DNA from: Oleispirillum naphthae
GTDB taxonomy: Bacteria; Pseudomonadota; Alphaproteobacteria; Rhodospirillales; Rhodospirillaceae
DNA length: 64,000 bases
Assembly: GCA_027864655.1 (NCBI GenBank)
Contig: JAQAZG010000013.1
Span: 1-64,000, forward strand
Direction: 5' to 3'
Positions 44,614 to 53,859 of the stretch are shown one piece after another; positions within the stretch are counted from its first letter, which is position 1, and every line of letters begins with the position of its first letter. Both the position numbers and the translations under genes were made by a program. The notes beneath the pieces were generated by a model. It worked only from the letters and a program-made list of their open reading frames with translations, had not been told where the DNA came from and searched no databases.

Positions 44614-45656
44614 GGCGCGGCGTCCAGCCCGAGGCGCTCGCCGCGGTAGCTGCCGTCCAGCACGCGCCGCCACCAGGCACGGTTGCCGAGGTACCAGTCG
44701 AGGGTGCGGGCGAGGCCGGAGGCGAAGTTTTCGCGCGGCCGCCAGCCCAGTTCTTCCGAAATCCGCGAGATGTCCATGGCGTAGCGCAGGTCGTGGCCGG
44801 GGCGGTCGGCGACGAAGGCGATGAGTTCGGCGTGCGCCTTGCCGCCGGGCAGCGGCGCGCGCGCGTCGAGCAGGGCGCAGAGCGCGCGCACCACCTCCAG
44901 GTTGGTCTTTTCGCAGGCCCCGCCGATGTTGTAGGTGCGGCCCGGCACGCCCTTCTCCAGCACCAGGCAGAGCGCCTCGGCATGGTCTTCCACATAGAGC
45001 CAGTCGCGCACGTTCGCCCCGTTGCCGTAGACCGGCAGGGGCTCCCCCGCCAGGCCCTTGAGGATCATCAGGGGGATCAGTTTTTCCGGGAACTGGTAGG
45101 GGCCGTAGTTGTTGCTGCAGTTGGTGATCAGCACCGGCATGCCGTAGGTTTCGTGCCAGGCGCGGGCGAGGTGGTCGGAGGCGGCCTTCGAGGCCGAATA
45201 GGGGGAATTGGGGCGGTAGGGGGTGTCCTCGGTGAACAGGCCCTCCGCCCCCAGGGTGCCGTAGACCTCGTCGGTGGAGACGTGGAGGAAGCGGAACGCC
45301 GCGCGCCGCGCCGCGGGCTGCCCCAGCCAATAGGCGCGCGCCGCGCCGAGCAGGGTGGCGGTGCCGACGACGTTGGTGGCGACGAATTCCATCGGTCCGT
45401 CGATCGAGCGATCGACGTGGCTTTCCGCCGCCAGATGCATCACCGCGTCCGGCTTGTGGCGGTCGAAGACCGCCGCCACCGCCGCGGCGTCGCGGATGTC
45501 GGCGACCTCGAGGATGCTGCCGGTGTCCGCCACGTTGTCGAGGTTGGCCGCATAGGTCAGCGCGTCGAGGTTGACCACCGCCGCCCCCGCCGCGCAGAGC
45601 CGCCGCACCACCGCAGAGCCGATGAAGCCGGCGCCGCCCGTCACCATCACCTTCAT
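44610..45656 (-). CDS. rfbB: dTDP-glucose 4,6-dehydratase
   Basis: This 348-residue NAD-dependent SDR enzyme converts dTDP-glucose to dTDP-4-keto-6-deoxyglucose. Clear motifs are [29 protein letters not shown], the catalytic [27 protein letters not shown] and GRTYNIGG. It overlaps rfbC and rfbD by 4 bp each. The start at 45656 coincides with the family N-terminus MKVMVTGG. Confidence 0.97.
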   Translation of the reverse strand: MKVMVTGGAGFIGSAVVRRLCAAGAAVVNLDALTYAANLDNVADTGSILEVADIRDAAAVAAVFDRHKPDAVMHLAAESHVDRSIDGPMEFVATNVVGTATLLGAARAYWLGQPAARRAAFRFLHVSTDEVYGTLGAEGLFTEDTPYRPNSPYSASKAASDHLARAWHETYGMPVLITNCSNNYGPYQFPEKLIPLMILKGLAGEPLPVYGNGANVRDWLYVEDHAEALCLVLEKGVPGRTYNIGGACEKTNLEVVRALCALLDARAPLPGGKAHAELIAFVADRPGHDLRYAMDISRISEELGWRPRENFASGLARTLDWYLGNRAWWRRVLDGSYRGERLGLDAAP

Positions 45657-46231
45657 CTGCGTTCTCGGCCTCCCTGGGTGAAATCCGGAATCCGCGCTGC
45701 GCCGAACGCCGGGAGGGCGCGGTCCTTCGCGGAAAGCGCCGCCGCCTCCGCCGCTACCGGCCAGGCGATGCCGAGGGCCGGGTCGTTCCACAGGAAGCCG
45801 CCTTCCGCCTCGGGGGCGTAATAGGCATCCACCTTGTAGATCGCCTCGACGTTCTCGGTGAGGGTGCAGAAACCGTGGGCGAACCCGGCGGGGATGAACA
45901 ACTGCCGCCAGTTCTCGGCGCTCAGCTCCACCGCCAGGTGGCGCCCGAAGGTGGGGGAGCCGCGGCGGATGTCCACCACCACGTCGAGGATAGCCCCGCG
46001 AGTCACGCGGATCAGCTTCGCCTGGGCGTGCGGCGGGGCCTGCCAGTGCATGCCGCGCACCGTGCCCCTGGCCGCGGACAGCGACTGGTTGTCCTGCACG
46101 AAATCGGCGTCGATGCCCGCTTCCGCCCATTGCCGCCGGTTGTAGGTTTCGGAAAAAAACCCGCGGCCGTCGCCGAAGCGGCCGGGCTCGACCACCAGGA
46201 CGCCGTCGAATTCCGTGGGCATGATATTCAT
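45653..46231 (-). CDS. rfbC: dTDP-4-dehydrorhamnose 3,5-epimerase
   Basis: This 192-residue cupin-fold enzyme inverts C3 and C5 of dTDP-4-keto-6-deoxyglucose. It contains the [11 protein letters not shown] segment, QDNQSLS, the catalytic-His region [22 protein letters not shown] and the [12 protein letters not shown] motif with its catalytic partner Tyr downstream ([19 protein letters not shown]). It is coupled by 4-bp overlaps to the GT2 gene and rfbB. Confidence 0.96.
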   Translation of the reverse strand: MNIMPTEFDGVLVVEPGRFGDGRGFFSETYNRRQWAEAGIDADFVQDNQSLSAARGTVRGMHWQAPPHAQAKLIRVTRGAILDVVVDIRRGSPTFGRHLAVELSAENWRQLFIPAGFAHGFCTLTENVEAIYKVDAYYAPEAEGGFLWNDPALGIAWPVAAEAAALSAKDRALPAFGAARIPDFTQGGRERR

Positions 46232-47166
46232 CGGCCTTCCTCCATCGGCGGGAGCGGTACCCGCGCCGCGCGCACCGCGGCGTCGCAGGCGGGCCTTCCG
46301 GCGAGGAAGGCCCAGGTGCCGCAGAAGCGCGCCGCGTGCCGCCGCGCCTTGGCGCGGCAGAAGATCAGGCCGTAGCCCAGCGCCTTCGCGCCGTGGCGCA
46401 GCAGCAGCGGCAGCGCCAGCGGCGCGGCGCGGCGGTGGTATTTGCGCTCCACATGCAGGCGCGACCACGCCATGTGCCATTGCTTCAGCCGGTCGATGCG
46501 GGGGCTGGGGCGCGACGAGCCGCCGCCCGCGTGCGTCACCCGCGCCTCCGGCACGTGCACCAGAGACCACCCGGCGCGGCAGGCGCGCAGGCACAGCTCG
46601 GTGTCCTCGTAGAACAGGAATATCTCGGGGTCGAAGCCGCCGAAGCGGGCGATCGCCGACATCCGCAGCAGCATCACCGCGCCCGAGACGAACCCGGCGC
46701 AGAGGTCGCCCTCCGGCACCAGGCAGGCGTCGGCGCGCTTGCGGCGGCATGCCGCCTGCTCGAACAGGCCGAGGTTGTGGGAAAGCTCCACCTTGCCCTC
46801 GGGGGTGAGGAGCGCCGGGCCGAGGATCGCCGCGTCGGGGTAGCGGTCGGCGGCTTCCACCAAGAGGCGCACCGCCTCGGGCTCCATCACCGCGTCGGGG
46901 TTGACCAGCAGGGAGAACTCGGTATCGAGCCGCGCCAGGCCGCAGTTGCAGCCGTTGCCGTAGCCCAGGTTGACGCGGTTCTCCACCACCTCGACGCCGG
47001 GCAGGGCGGCGCGCGCCACGGCCACGGTGTCGTCGGCGCTGGCGTTGTCCACCACCACCACCCGCGCCAGACCGGAAAGCGGCGGCAGGCTGCTCTTCAG
47101 CACCGCGCCGCTGTTGTAGGCGACCACCACCGCGCCGACCCGCGAAAGGACATCCCCGGCCGTCAT
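46228..47166 (-). CDS. GT2-family glycosyltransferase, probable rhamnosyltransferase
   Basis: This 312-residue GT-A inverting transferase resembles the WbbL/rhamnosyltransferase group. The N-terminal [11 protein letters not shown] strand, [11 protein letters not shown], the DxD-like NPDAVM and the catalytic-base region [19 protein letters not shown] are present. It sits inside the rhamnose operon with 4-bp overlaps on both sides, so L-rhamnose is the likely donor sugar. The acceptor is probably an O-antigen or another surface polysaccharide. Confidence 0.9.
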   Translation of the reverse strand: MTAGDVLSRVGAVVVAYNSGAVLKSSLPPLSGLARVVVVDNASADDTVAVARAALPGVEVVENRVNLGYGNGCNCGLARLDTEFSLLVNPDAVMEPEAVRLLVEAADRYPDAAILGPALLTPEGKVELSHNLGLFEQAACRRKRADACLVPEGDLCAGFVSGAVMLLRMSAIARFGGFDPEIFLFYEDTELCLRACRAGWSLVHVPEARVTHAGGGSSRPSPRIDRLKQWHMAWSRLHVERKYHRRAAPLALPLLLRHGAKALGYGLIFCRAKARRHAARFCGTWAFLAGRPACDAAVRAARVPLPPMEEGR

Positions 47167-47810
47167 TTGCGCCCGCAGACCAAGAACTGCGGGGCGTAGA
47201 ATTCCATCATCCGTCCCCCCGTCAGCCGGTTCACCACCCATTTCAGCCGCCAAGGCTTCATGCGTCCCAGCGGCTGCACGGTTTCCACCGTCAGCCCCGC
47301 CCCCGCCACCAGCGCCACCGCCGATTTCCGGGTAAAGAATCGCAGATGGGTGCGGTCCAGTATGCCGCTGTCCCGGTATTCCCACCGCCCGCGCAGGACG
47401 AGGTCGCCCAGGATGTGGTAGTCCCGGATATTTGGCAGGCTGACCAGAAGAAGGCCTCCCGGCGCCAGGAGCGAGGCCATGCGCCGGGCCATGGTCCAGG
47501 GATCGACCAGATGCTCCAGGACGTCCAGGCATAGTACCGCGTCCAGGGATCCCTCCTCGATGTCGAACTCCATGCTCTCCACGTCGCCGATCCAGACCTT
47601 GTCGGCCACCTGCCGCGCCTTTTGGGCGGCGGCGGCGACGAATTCGGCGCCGCCCGCCCAATCGCACAGCCCCTGCTGCTTCAGGAAACCGAGCGTGGCG
47701 CCGCTGCCGCACCCGATTTCGAGGATCCGGCTGTGCGGCTTGAGATAGGGCGCGACCTCGCGACGGACATGGTCGTGATAGCCGTTTTCGGCGGGAAGAT
47801 CGGGCTTCAT
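47163..47810 (-). CDS. Class I SAM-dependent methyltransferase
   Basis: This 215-residue methyltransferase (Methyltransf_11/23 type) has motif [20 protein letters not shown], the acidic [13 protein letters not shown] loop and the post-motif [14 protein letters not shown]. Enzymes of this type near rhamnosyltransferases often methylate polysaccharide ends or sugars. It overlaps rfbA and the GT2 gene by 4 bp. The substrate is inferred only from the operon. Confidence 0.9.
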   Translation of the reverse strand: MKPDLPAENGYHDHVRREVAPYLKPHSRILEIGCGSGATLGFLKQQGLCDWAGGAEFVAAAAQKARQVADKVWIGDVESMEFDIEEGSLDAVLCLDVLEHLVDPWTMARRMASLLAPGGLLLVSLPNIRDYHILGDLVLRGRWEYRDSGILDRTHLRFFTRKSAVALVAGAGLTVETVQPLGRMKPWRLKWVVNRLTGGRMMEFYAPQFLVCGRK

Positions 47811-48691
47811 GCCGGACACTGCGCGTCTCCCTCGGCGAGGACGCGCCGCAGATAGGCGGCGAGCGAAACCGGGGCGGCGGCGGCCAGTCGCTGCAGCTGT
47901 TCCGCGCCGATATAGCCCTTGCGGTAGGCGATCTCCTCCAGGCAGGCGATTTGCAGGCCCTGGCGCATCTCCACCGAGTGGACGAACTGCGAGGCCTGGA
48001 TCAGGCTTTCGTGGGTGCCGGTGTCGAGCCAGGCGAAGCCGCGGCCGAGCTTCACCACGTCGAGCGCCCCGTCCGCCAGATAGGCGGCGTTGATGTCGGT
48101 GATCTCCAGCTCGCCGCGCGCCGAGGGCTTGAGGCCGGCGGCGATGTCGAGAACCCGCTCGTCGTAGAAATAGAGCCCGGTCACCGCCCAGTTGCCGACC
48201 GGCGAGGCGGGCTTCTCGACGACGCGGACCGCACGGCCGTCGGGGCCGAAATCGACCACGCCGTAGCGTTCCGGGTCCGATACCCAATAGGCGAACACCC
48301 GTGCGCCCGCGGTCATCGCCGCGGCGTCGGAGAGAATCTCGACGAGGCCGTGGCCGTGGTAGATGTTGTCGCCGAGGATGAGGGCGGAAGGGCCGCCGCC
48401 GATGAAGTCGCGGCCGATCAGGAAGGCCTGCGCCAGACCGTCGGGGGAGGGCTGCACCGCATAGTCGATGGAAATCCCCCACTGCGCGCCGTCGCCCAGC
48501 AGGCGGCGGAACAGCGGCTGGTCGGCGGGCGTGGTGATCAGCAGCACCTCGCGGATCCCGGCCAGCATCAGCGTGGACAGGGGGTAGAAGATCATCGGTT
48601 TGTTGTAGACCGGCAGCAGTTGCTTGCTGACCACTTGGGTGACCGGATGCAGGCGGGTTCCTGCCCCTCCGGCAAGCACGATTCCCTTCAT
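47807..48691 (-). CDS. rfbA: Glucose-1-phosphate thymidylyltransferase
   Basis: This 294-residue enzyme forms dTDP-glucose from glucose 1-phosphate and dTTP, the first step to dTDP-L-rhamnose. It carries the [32 protein letters not shown] substrate loop (residues about 8-39), [19 protein letters not shown] and [17 protein letters not shown]. It is the first gene of the operon A-methyltransferase-GT2-C-B-D, and GAGGG precedes the ATG. A possible promoter lies at 48742-48770. Confidence 0.97.
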   Translation of the reverse strand: MKGIVLAGGAGTRLHPVTQVVSKQLLPVYNKPMIFYPLSTLMLAGIREVLLITTPADQPLFRRLLGDGAQWGISIDYAVQPSPDGLAQAFLIGRDFIGGGPSALILGDNIYHGHGLVEILSDAAAMTAGARVFAYWVSDPERYGVVDFGPDGRAVRVVEKPASPVGNWAVTGLYFYDERVLDIAAGLKPSARGELEITDINAAYLADGALDVVKLGRGFAWLDTGTHESLIQASQFVHSVEMRQGLQIACLEEIAYRKGYIGAEQLQRLAAAAPVSLAAYLRRVLAEGDAQCPA

Positions 48692-48741
48692 TTTTTTACC
48701 CTCACGCGCTGCCGCGCGTTCCCCTGTTTCCTCGGGGCGGG

Positions 48742-48770
48742 ACACTAACACAAAGATCGTCTGCCGACAA
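48742..48770 (-). promoter_or_regulatory. Putative promoter of the rhamnose operon
   Basis: On the minus strand TTGTCG (48765-48770) and TAGTGT (48742-48747) are 17 bp apart, about 50 bp before rfbA. The match to the consensus is moderate. Confidence 0.35.
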
Positions 48771-48924
48771 ACCGGCCCTTCGATTCCGTGCGGGGCCCCT
48801 GTCCCTGCGGCAGTTTCTTTGCCGCGGAGTCGCGTTTCGGCTGGACATCAAGGTTCGTTCGGCACAAAAAACACGGGGTTGTTTGTAAGATTCATTCGCC
48901 GCCACGAACCGGAGCTATAGCTAA

Positions 48925-50373
48925 ATGTCCAAAGTCAAATTCCATTCCGGGGAGAACCTGCCCCTGGAATTGCATAAGGTGCGCATTGTCCAGAAGCTCA
49001 ATCTGGTCCCGATCGAACGTCGCCTCGAGGCCGTCCGCGAGGCGGGCAACAACACGTTCCTGTTGAAGAACCGGGACATCTTCCTGGACATGCTGACCGA
49101 TTCCGGCGTCAACGCGATGAGCGACAAGCAACTGGCCGCGATGATGGAATCCGACGACAGCTATGCCGGTTCCGAGACCTTCACCAAGCTCCAGACGAAA
49201 ATCAAAGAACTCTTCGACATGGACTACTTCCTGCCGGTGCACCAGGGCCGCGCGGCGGAGAACATTCTCTCCCAGGTGTTCGTGAACGAAGGCCAGGTGG
49301 TGCCGATGAACTACCACTTCACCACCTCCAAGGCGCATATCGTGCTGAACGGCGGGCGGGTGGAGGAACTGGTCTGCGACGAGGGTCTGAAGGTCACCAG
49401 CGACCACCCGTTCAAGGGCAACATCGACCTCGACAAGCTCGCCGCGCTGATCGCGGCGGAAGGCACGGAAAAGATCGCCTACGTGCGCGTCGAAACCGGC
49501 ACCAACCTGATCGGCGGCCAGCCGCACTCGTTGCAGAACCTGGCCGACGTCAGCGCGATCTGCCGCAAGGCCGGCATCATGCTGGTATTCGACGCCTCGC
49601 TCTTGGCCGACAACCTCTATTTCATCAAGACCCGCGAAGCCGCCTGCAAGGACCTCTCGATCCGCGAGATCACCCGCAGGATCGCCGACCTCACCGACAT
49701 CATCTACTTCTCGGCGCGCAAGCTCGGCTGCGCCCGCGGCGGCGGCATCTGCACCAACAGCTTCGACGCCTACATGAAGATGCGCGAGCTGATCACCCTC
49801 TACGAGGGATTCCTCACCTACGGCGGCATGTCGGTGCGCGAGATCGAGGCGATCGCCGTGGGCCTGGAAGAGACCATGGACGAGGACATGATCTGCCAGG
49901 GGCCGCAGTTCATCGAATACATGGTGAACGAGCTGGAGAAGGCGGGCGTGCCGGTGATCACCCCGCCGGGCGGCCTGGGCTGCCATCTGGACGCGCTGCG
50001 CTTTCTGCCGCACCTGCCGCAGTCGCAGTACCCGGCGGGCGCGCTGGCCTCTGCGGTGTTCCTGGTCTCCGGCGTGCGCGGCATGGAGCGCGGCTCGATC
50101 TCGGAACAGCGCAACCCGGACGGCAGCGAGATCTATTCCAACATGGAGCTTTTGCGCCTCGCCCTGCCGCGCCGCGTGTTCACCCTGTCGCAGGTGAAGT
50201 ACGCGGTGGACCGCATCATCTGGCTCCATGAGAACCGCGATCTGATCGGCGGACTGACCTTCGTCGAGGAGCCGAAGATGCTGCGCTTCTTCTTCGGCAA
50301 GCTGGAGACGGTCGGCGACTGGCACGCCAAGCTGCTCGCCAAGTTCCGCGCCGACTTCGGCGACAGCCTCTAA
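48925..50373 (+). CDS. Tryptophanase/tyrosine phenol-lyase family PLP enzyme, divergent
   Basis: This 482-residue type I PLP beta-eliminating lyase aligns over its length with TnaA and tyrosine phenol-lyase. The PLP lysine (K266 in FSARKLGCARGG), Asp D223, the general-acid-type Tyr Y80 (DSYAGS) and the carboxylate-binding PRR (415-417) are kept. Three positions conserved in both known enzymes differ: Thr in THQGRG is V105, Arg after the D223 motif is L226 and the active-site His in GGH is L351. The ring-binding pocket is thus changed and the substrate may be neither Trp nor Tyr. No TnaC-like leader is seen. A long hairpin follows. Confidence 0.88.
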   Translation: MSKVKFHSGENLPLELHKVRIVQKLNLVPIERRLEAVREAGNNTFLLKNRDIFLDMLTDSGVNAMSDKQLAAMMESDDSYAGSETFTKLQTKIKELFDMDYFLPVHQGRAAENILSQVFVNEGQVVPMNYHFTTSKAHIVLNGGRVEELVCDEGLKVTSDHPFKGNIDLDKLAALIAAEGTEKIAYVRVETGTNLIGGQPHSLQNLADVSAICRKAGIMLVFDASLLADNLYFIKTREAACKDLSIREITRRIADLTDIIYFSARKLGCARGGGICTNSFDAYMKMRELITLYEGFLTYGGMSVREIEAIAVGLEETMDEDMICQGPQFIEYMVNELEKAGVPVITPPGGLGCHLDALRFLPHLPQSQYPAGALASAVFLVSGVRGMERGSISEQRNPDGSEIYSNMELLRLALPRRVFTLSQVKYAVDRIIWLHENRDLIGGLTFVEEPKMLRFFFGKLETVGDWHAKLLAKFRADFGDSL

Positions 50374-50382
50374 GCATCGTGC

Positions 50383-50415
50383 GCCCCATCCCCGGAGCCG
50401 TTCCGGGGGTGGGGC
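50383..50415. terminator. Long hairpin between convergent lyase and GNAT genes
   Basis: A stem of about 14 bp (GCCCCATCCCCGGA with its complement, one G-T pair) and a 5-nt loop lies between the two stops. It has no T-run but is well placed to end transcription from both sides. Confidence 0.55.
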
Positions 50416-50937
50416 TCACAGGGCCTTCCTCAGCATCGCCAGTTCGATGCCGTCCACCAGGGCGGCGGACAGCCCGTCCGCGAAGGGGAAGGGCCGGGTC
50501 TCGCCGGTCGGAACATAACCGCGCCGGACGTAATAGGCGATCAGCTCGGGCCGCTTGTTGACCACGGAGATCAGCAGGGCGGTCGCGCCCCAGGTTTCCC
50601 GCGCGCGGGCTTCCACCTCCGCCATCAGGGCCTTGCCCAGGCCGCCCGCCTGCAAGGCGGGGTCCACCGCGAGCATGCCGAAATAGACCTCGGTGGCGCT
50701 TTCGCGGTGGAGATAGGCGCACCCGGCGAGCGCATCGCCGAGGCAGCAGAGCAGAAGCAGGGACTCCGCGGCGCGCATCATCTCCAGAACCGCGGCCGCA
50801 TCGGTGCGGCGGCCGGACAAGAGGTGGCCTTCGCCGGTCCAGCCCGATGCGCCGCGGTAGGCGGCGTTGACCATGCGGGCGATCGCCGGGGCGTCGGCGG
50901 GGCGGGCGGCGCGGAAGCGCGGTGCGGGTTCGGTCAT
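50416..50937 (-). CDS. GNAT-family N-acetyltransferase
   Basis: This 173-residue acetyl-CoA-dependent acetyltransferase has the acetyl-CoA pyrophosphate loop region GMLAVDPALQAGGLGKALMAEVE (motif A, about 100-120) and the terminal NKRPELIAYYVRRGYVPTGETRPFPF (motif B). The start at 50937 (MTEPAPRFRAARPADA) matches the usual GNAT beginning. The substrate is unknown. It is not in an operon. Confidence 0.85.
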   Translation of the reverse strand: MTEPAPRFRAARPADAPAIARMVNAAYRGASGWTGEGHLLSGRRTDAAAVLEMMRAAESLLLLCCLGDALAGCAYLHRESATEVYFGMLAVDPALQAGGLGKALMAEVEARARETWGATALLISVVNKRPELIAYYVRRGYVPTGETRPFPFADGLSAALVDGIELAMLRKAL

Positions 50938-51019
50938 GGCGGCATGCGGCGCGATGGAAGCGGGTGAGGGGCGGAGCATGGGCGCACCGCCCGCGCGGTG
51001 TCAAGCCGCCGCCCCACTC

Positions 51020-52084
51020 TCAGACCCCGATCTCCTCGTTGAACAGCAGCTTCCAGGCGGCGCGGTAGGCGACGATCCGGCGCGCCGGTTCGGGCAGGCG
51101 GTCGAGGAAATAGCGCAGGTTGCGCACCCAGTCGTCGAGGCGGTCCATGCGGTCGCCGCCGATGTCGAGCGCGGCGAGGAAGCGGTAGGGCTGCTCGGCG
51201 ATCAGGGCGCTCCACTCGGGGCGGATGTCGCCGCCGTCGGTCCACACCCGGGCGTGGCGCTGGCCGCTCGGCTTGTAGATGCCGTAGGGGCCGCCGAAGG
51301 CGGTGTCGATGTAGAGGTTGGGGAACCGCGCGAACAGGCCGCGCAGGTAGTCCGGGGTGTAGAGGGTGGAGCGCTCCTTGTAGCGGATCTGCGCGAGGTG
51401 GCACCAGATCACTTTCGCCTTGGGGTGGCGCGCCAGCATCGCCTCCAGCGGCGGCAGCAGGCGGTCCTCGATCTCGTAGTGAATCTGGAAGGGAATGCCG
51501 GTGGTCTCGGCGAAGGCGAACAGGCGCTCGCCCGCCGCCCCGTCGATCGGAATGTCCACGTCGCGGTGGGTTTCGTTGCGCTCCGCCTGGCGCGGCGACA
51601 TGTAGTGGCGGAACTCGAACTCGCCCATCAGCGGGTAGCCGTGGGCGAGGATGTAGCGTTCGTTGTCGTCGAGGAAGCGCTCCTGGTTCTTCGTCCAGGC
51701 CGGGTGCACGCCGCCGTTGCCGGTGGGGTAGAAACGGTCGGGGTAGAGGCGGATCAACTCGAAGACGTGGTGGCTCCAGGTCTCGCCCTTTTTGACCAGC
51801 CGCCCCGGCATGTCGGGCGAGAACGCCATCACCGCGACGCCGGTGCGGTCCATCTCGCGGACGAAGTCCTCGAGGTCGATCTTCCCCGGGTCGTAGGAGC
51901 TTTCGATGTCGAAGATCGGCAGCTTGCCCGCCGCGCGGATCGCCGCGATGCGCTTGAGGTAGCCCTCTTTCAGCGCCGCGATGCCGAAGCGCCCGGTGGG
52001 CGCCTCTTCCGCCGCGCGGGCCGCCCATGCCGGAAGGACCGCGCAGCCCGCGGCCAGGCGCAGAACGCAACGCCGGGTCAGCAT
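51020..52084 (-). CDS. Exported amidohydrolase-like TIM-barrel protein
   Basis: This 354-residue protein has a twin-arginine-like signal (TRRCVLRLAAG, residues 3-13; cleavage after ARAA) and an amidohydrolase-2-type fold, with FDIESSYDPG as a variant of the first strand, HYEIEDRL and WCHLAQIR (His ligands) and a late IGGDRMD. The first HxH motif is not present in standard form, so the metal site may be reduced. GGAGGAG precedes the ATG at 52084. It is divergent from the TRAP transporter genes, which may supply its substrate or import its product. Confidence 0.72.
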   Translation of the reverse strand: MLTRRCVLRLAAGCAVLPAWAARAAEEAPTGRFGIAALKEGYLKRIAAIRAAGKLPIFDIESSYDPGKIDLEDFVREMDRTGVAVMAFSPDMPGRLVKKGETWSHHVFELIRLYPDRFYPTGNGGVHPAWTKNQERFLDDNERYILAHGYPLMGEFEFRHYMSPRQAERNETHRDVDIPIDGAAGERLFAFAETTGIPFQIHYEIEDRLLPPLEAMLARHPKAKVIWCHLAQIRYKERSTLYTPDYLRGLFARFPNLYIDTAFGGPYGIYKPSGQRHARVWTDGGDIRPEWSALIAEQPYRFLAALDIGGDRMDRLDDWVRNLRYFLDRLPEPARRIVAYRAAWKLLFNEEIGV

Positions 52085-52322
52085 GATCGAAACTCCTCCC
52101 GCCGGATGATGCCGCGACGCCCCGTCCGGGACTCTAGCACGGCGGCGCGGGCGAAGCCATCGCCGCCCATTGGTGTAGGGGCGCGGCGTTTTTCGGTGGA
52201 TCATTTTCTGTCGTTCCGCTATGCAGAAACGCCGCCGTATGCAATGTATGGCGTCCCGGAATATGCCGATTCGTGCGCGGTCGCGCCGATCCCGGAAAAC
52301 ACGGTTGTGCGGAGGAACTCCC

Positions 52323-53312
52323 TTGAACAAATGGATGATAAGCGCCGTCGTCGGGCTGGGACTGGCCCTGACCGCGGCCGATGCCGGCGCCGCCACGGTG
52401 CTGCGCCTGACCTCGCAGATGCCCGCGAAGCACCACGTCGGGCAGAACCTGCTCGCCTTCAAGGCGGAGGTGGAAAAGGAATCCAAGGGCGATCTGAAGA
52501 TCGAGATCTACCCGGCCTCGCAGCTCTACAAGGATGAAGAGACGCCGCAGGCGGTGTCCACCGGCGCGGTGGACATGGGCTCGGTGTCGCTCGCGCAGTT
52601 CGCGGGCACGGTGCCCGCGGTGGACGTGTTCTACGTGCCCTTCCTCTTCGACACCGAGGCGCGGGTGCGCGCCGCCACCGCGCCCGGCAGCCCGATCCGC
52701 ACCGAGCTGGACGCGGCGATCCTCAAGACCGGCACGCGGGTTCTGTGGTGGCAGGCGTTCGGCGGGTCGATCCTCATCACCAAGGGCTTTTCGGTGCACA
52801 TGCCCGATGACCTCAAGGGCAAGAAGGTGCGCGTCTTCGGCAAGACGCTGGGCAAGTTCATCGAGGCGGTGGGCGGCGCGCCGACCATGCTGTCGGGGTC
52901 CGAGCAGTTCCTCGCCTATCAGCGCGGCACGGTGGATGCGGGGATGACCGGCATCACCACGGTTCCGGCGCGCAAGCTCTATCAGGTGACCGACGGCCTG
53001 ACGGTGACCAACAACGCCGACGTGGAGTTCATCGTCATCGTCAACGAGAAGGCCTGGCAGGGCCTCACCGCCAAGCAGCGCGCGATCATCGAGACCGCGG
53101 GCCGCAAGGTGGAGGCGTCGCTGCGCGACGAGGTCTCCCGTCTCGAGGCCGATGCGCTCGCCATCAACAAGACCAAGATGAAGGTGGTGGAACTCACCGA
53201 CGCGGAGCGCGCCGCCTGGCGCGCCGCGACCAAGCCGGTGATCGCCGAGTTCGTGCAGTGGACCGGCCCGATCGGCCAGAAGCTGATCGACGAAGCGCTG
53301 AAACTGAAGTAA
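52323..53312 (+). CDS. TRAP transporter solute-binding protein (DctP)
   Basis: This 329-residue periplasmic receptor has a signal peptide (1-24) and the DctP fold, including FKAEVEKESKGDLKIEIYPASQLY and the ligand-carboxylate Arg region GKKVRVFGKTLGKFIEAVGG. TTG at 52323 with GGAGGA seven bases upstream is the best start. It binds an organic acid with high affinity and delivers it to the DctQM permease encoded next. The upstream region contains TATGCA twice, 18 bp apart (52220, 52238). Confidence 0.92.
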   Translation: MNKWMISAVVGLGLALTAADAGAATVLRLTSQMPAKHHVGQNLLAFKAEVEKESKGDLKIEIYPASQLYKDEETPQAVSTGAVDMGSVSLAQFAGTVPAVDVFYVPFLFDTEARVRAATAPGSPIRTELDAAILKTGTRVLWWQAFGGSILITKGFSVHMPDDLKGKKVRVFGKTLGKFIEAVGGAPTMLSGSEQFLAYQRGTVDAGMTGITTVPARKLYQVTDGLTVTNNADVEFIVIVNEKAWQGLTAKQRAIIETAGRKVEASLRDEVSRLEADALAINKTKMKVVELTDAERAAWRAATKPVIAEFVQWTGPIGQKLIDEALKLK

Positions 53313-53376
53313 ACAAACTTCCGTTCGCGGGACGGGGCGGGCTGCCCCGTCCCGCCGATTTTTTGCGGTTGGGCTC

Positions 53377-53859
53377 ATGCTGGCGTTCATCGACAGGATT
53401 TCCGCGTTTTGCGGCCGCATCGCCGCAGGGCTGTTCTTCGTCATCGGCCTGCTCATCGCCTATGAGGTGACGGCGCGCTACGTGTTCACCGCGCCGACGC
53501 CGTGGACGGAGGAGATCTCCCGCTTCCTGCAAATCTGGGCGACCTACCTCGCCGCCGCCTTCGTCCTCGCCAACCGCGACATGATCGTCATCGACTTCTT
53601 CACCAGCCGCATGAGGCCCGGCCCGCGCCGCCTGTGCGCGACCGCGAGCCTTCTGGTGGTCGCCGCCTTCTGCCTCGTCGCCATGGTCTACGGCATCGAG
53701 ATCGTCGCGGAGTCCGTGGCGCAGAACCGCCACACCTCGACCATGCTGGGGGTGCCGCGCTGGATGACCGAGGCGGCGGTGCCGCTGGGCTGCGCGCTTC
53801 TCCTGGCGCAGATCGCGGCGGAGATGGTGCGCCTGTGGGTCCGGGGGGCGGAGCGATGA
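53377..53859 (+). CDS. TRAP transporter small permease (DctQ)
   Basis: This 160-residue inner-membrane protein has four membrane helices (about 12-34, 48-66, 86-108 and 130-152) and the DctQ motif EEISRFLQIWATYLAAA. It supports the large subunit in the TRAP transporter and overlaps dctM by 4 bp. Sodium-coupled uptake of an organic acid is the expected function with the preceding DctP. Confidence 0.92.
   Translation: MLAFIDRISAFCGRIAAGLFFVIGLLIAYEVTARYVFTAPTPWTEEISRFLQIWATYLAAAFVLANRDMIVIDFFTSRMRPGPRRLCATASLLVVAAFCLVAMVYGIEIVAESVAQNRHTSTMLGVPRWMTEAAVPLGCALLLAQIAAEMVRLWVRGAER

Noticed and set aside
48692-48924. Possible TnaC-like leader peptide before the tryptophanase-family gene
   Set aside because: No short frame with the Trp-containing TnaC pattern and no boxA/rut-like arrangement was found.
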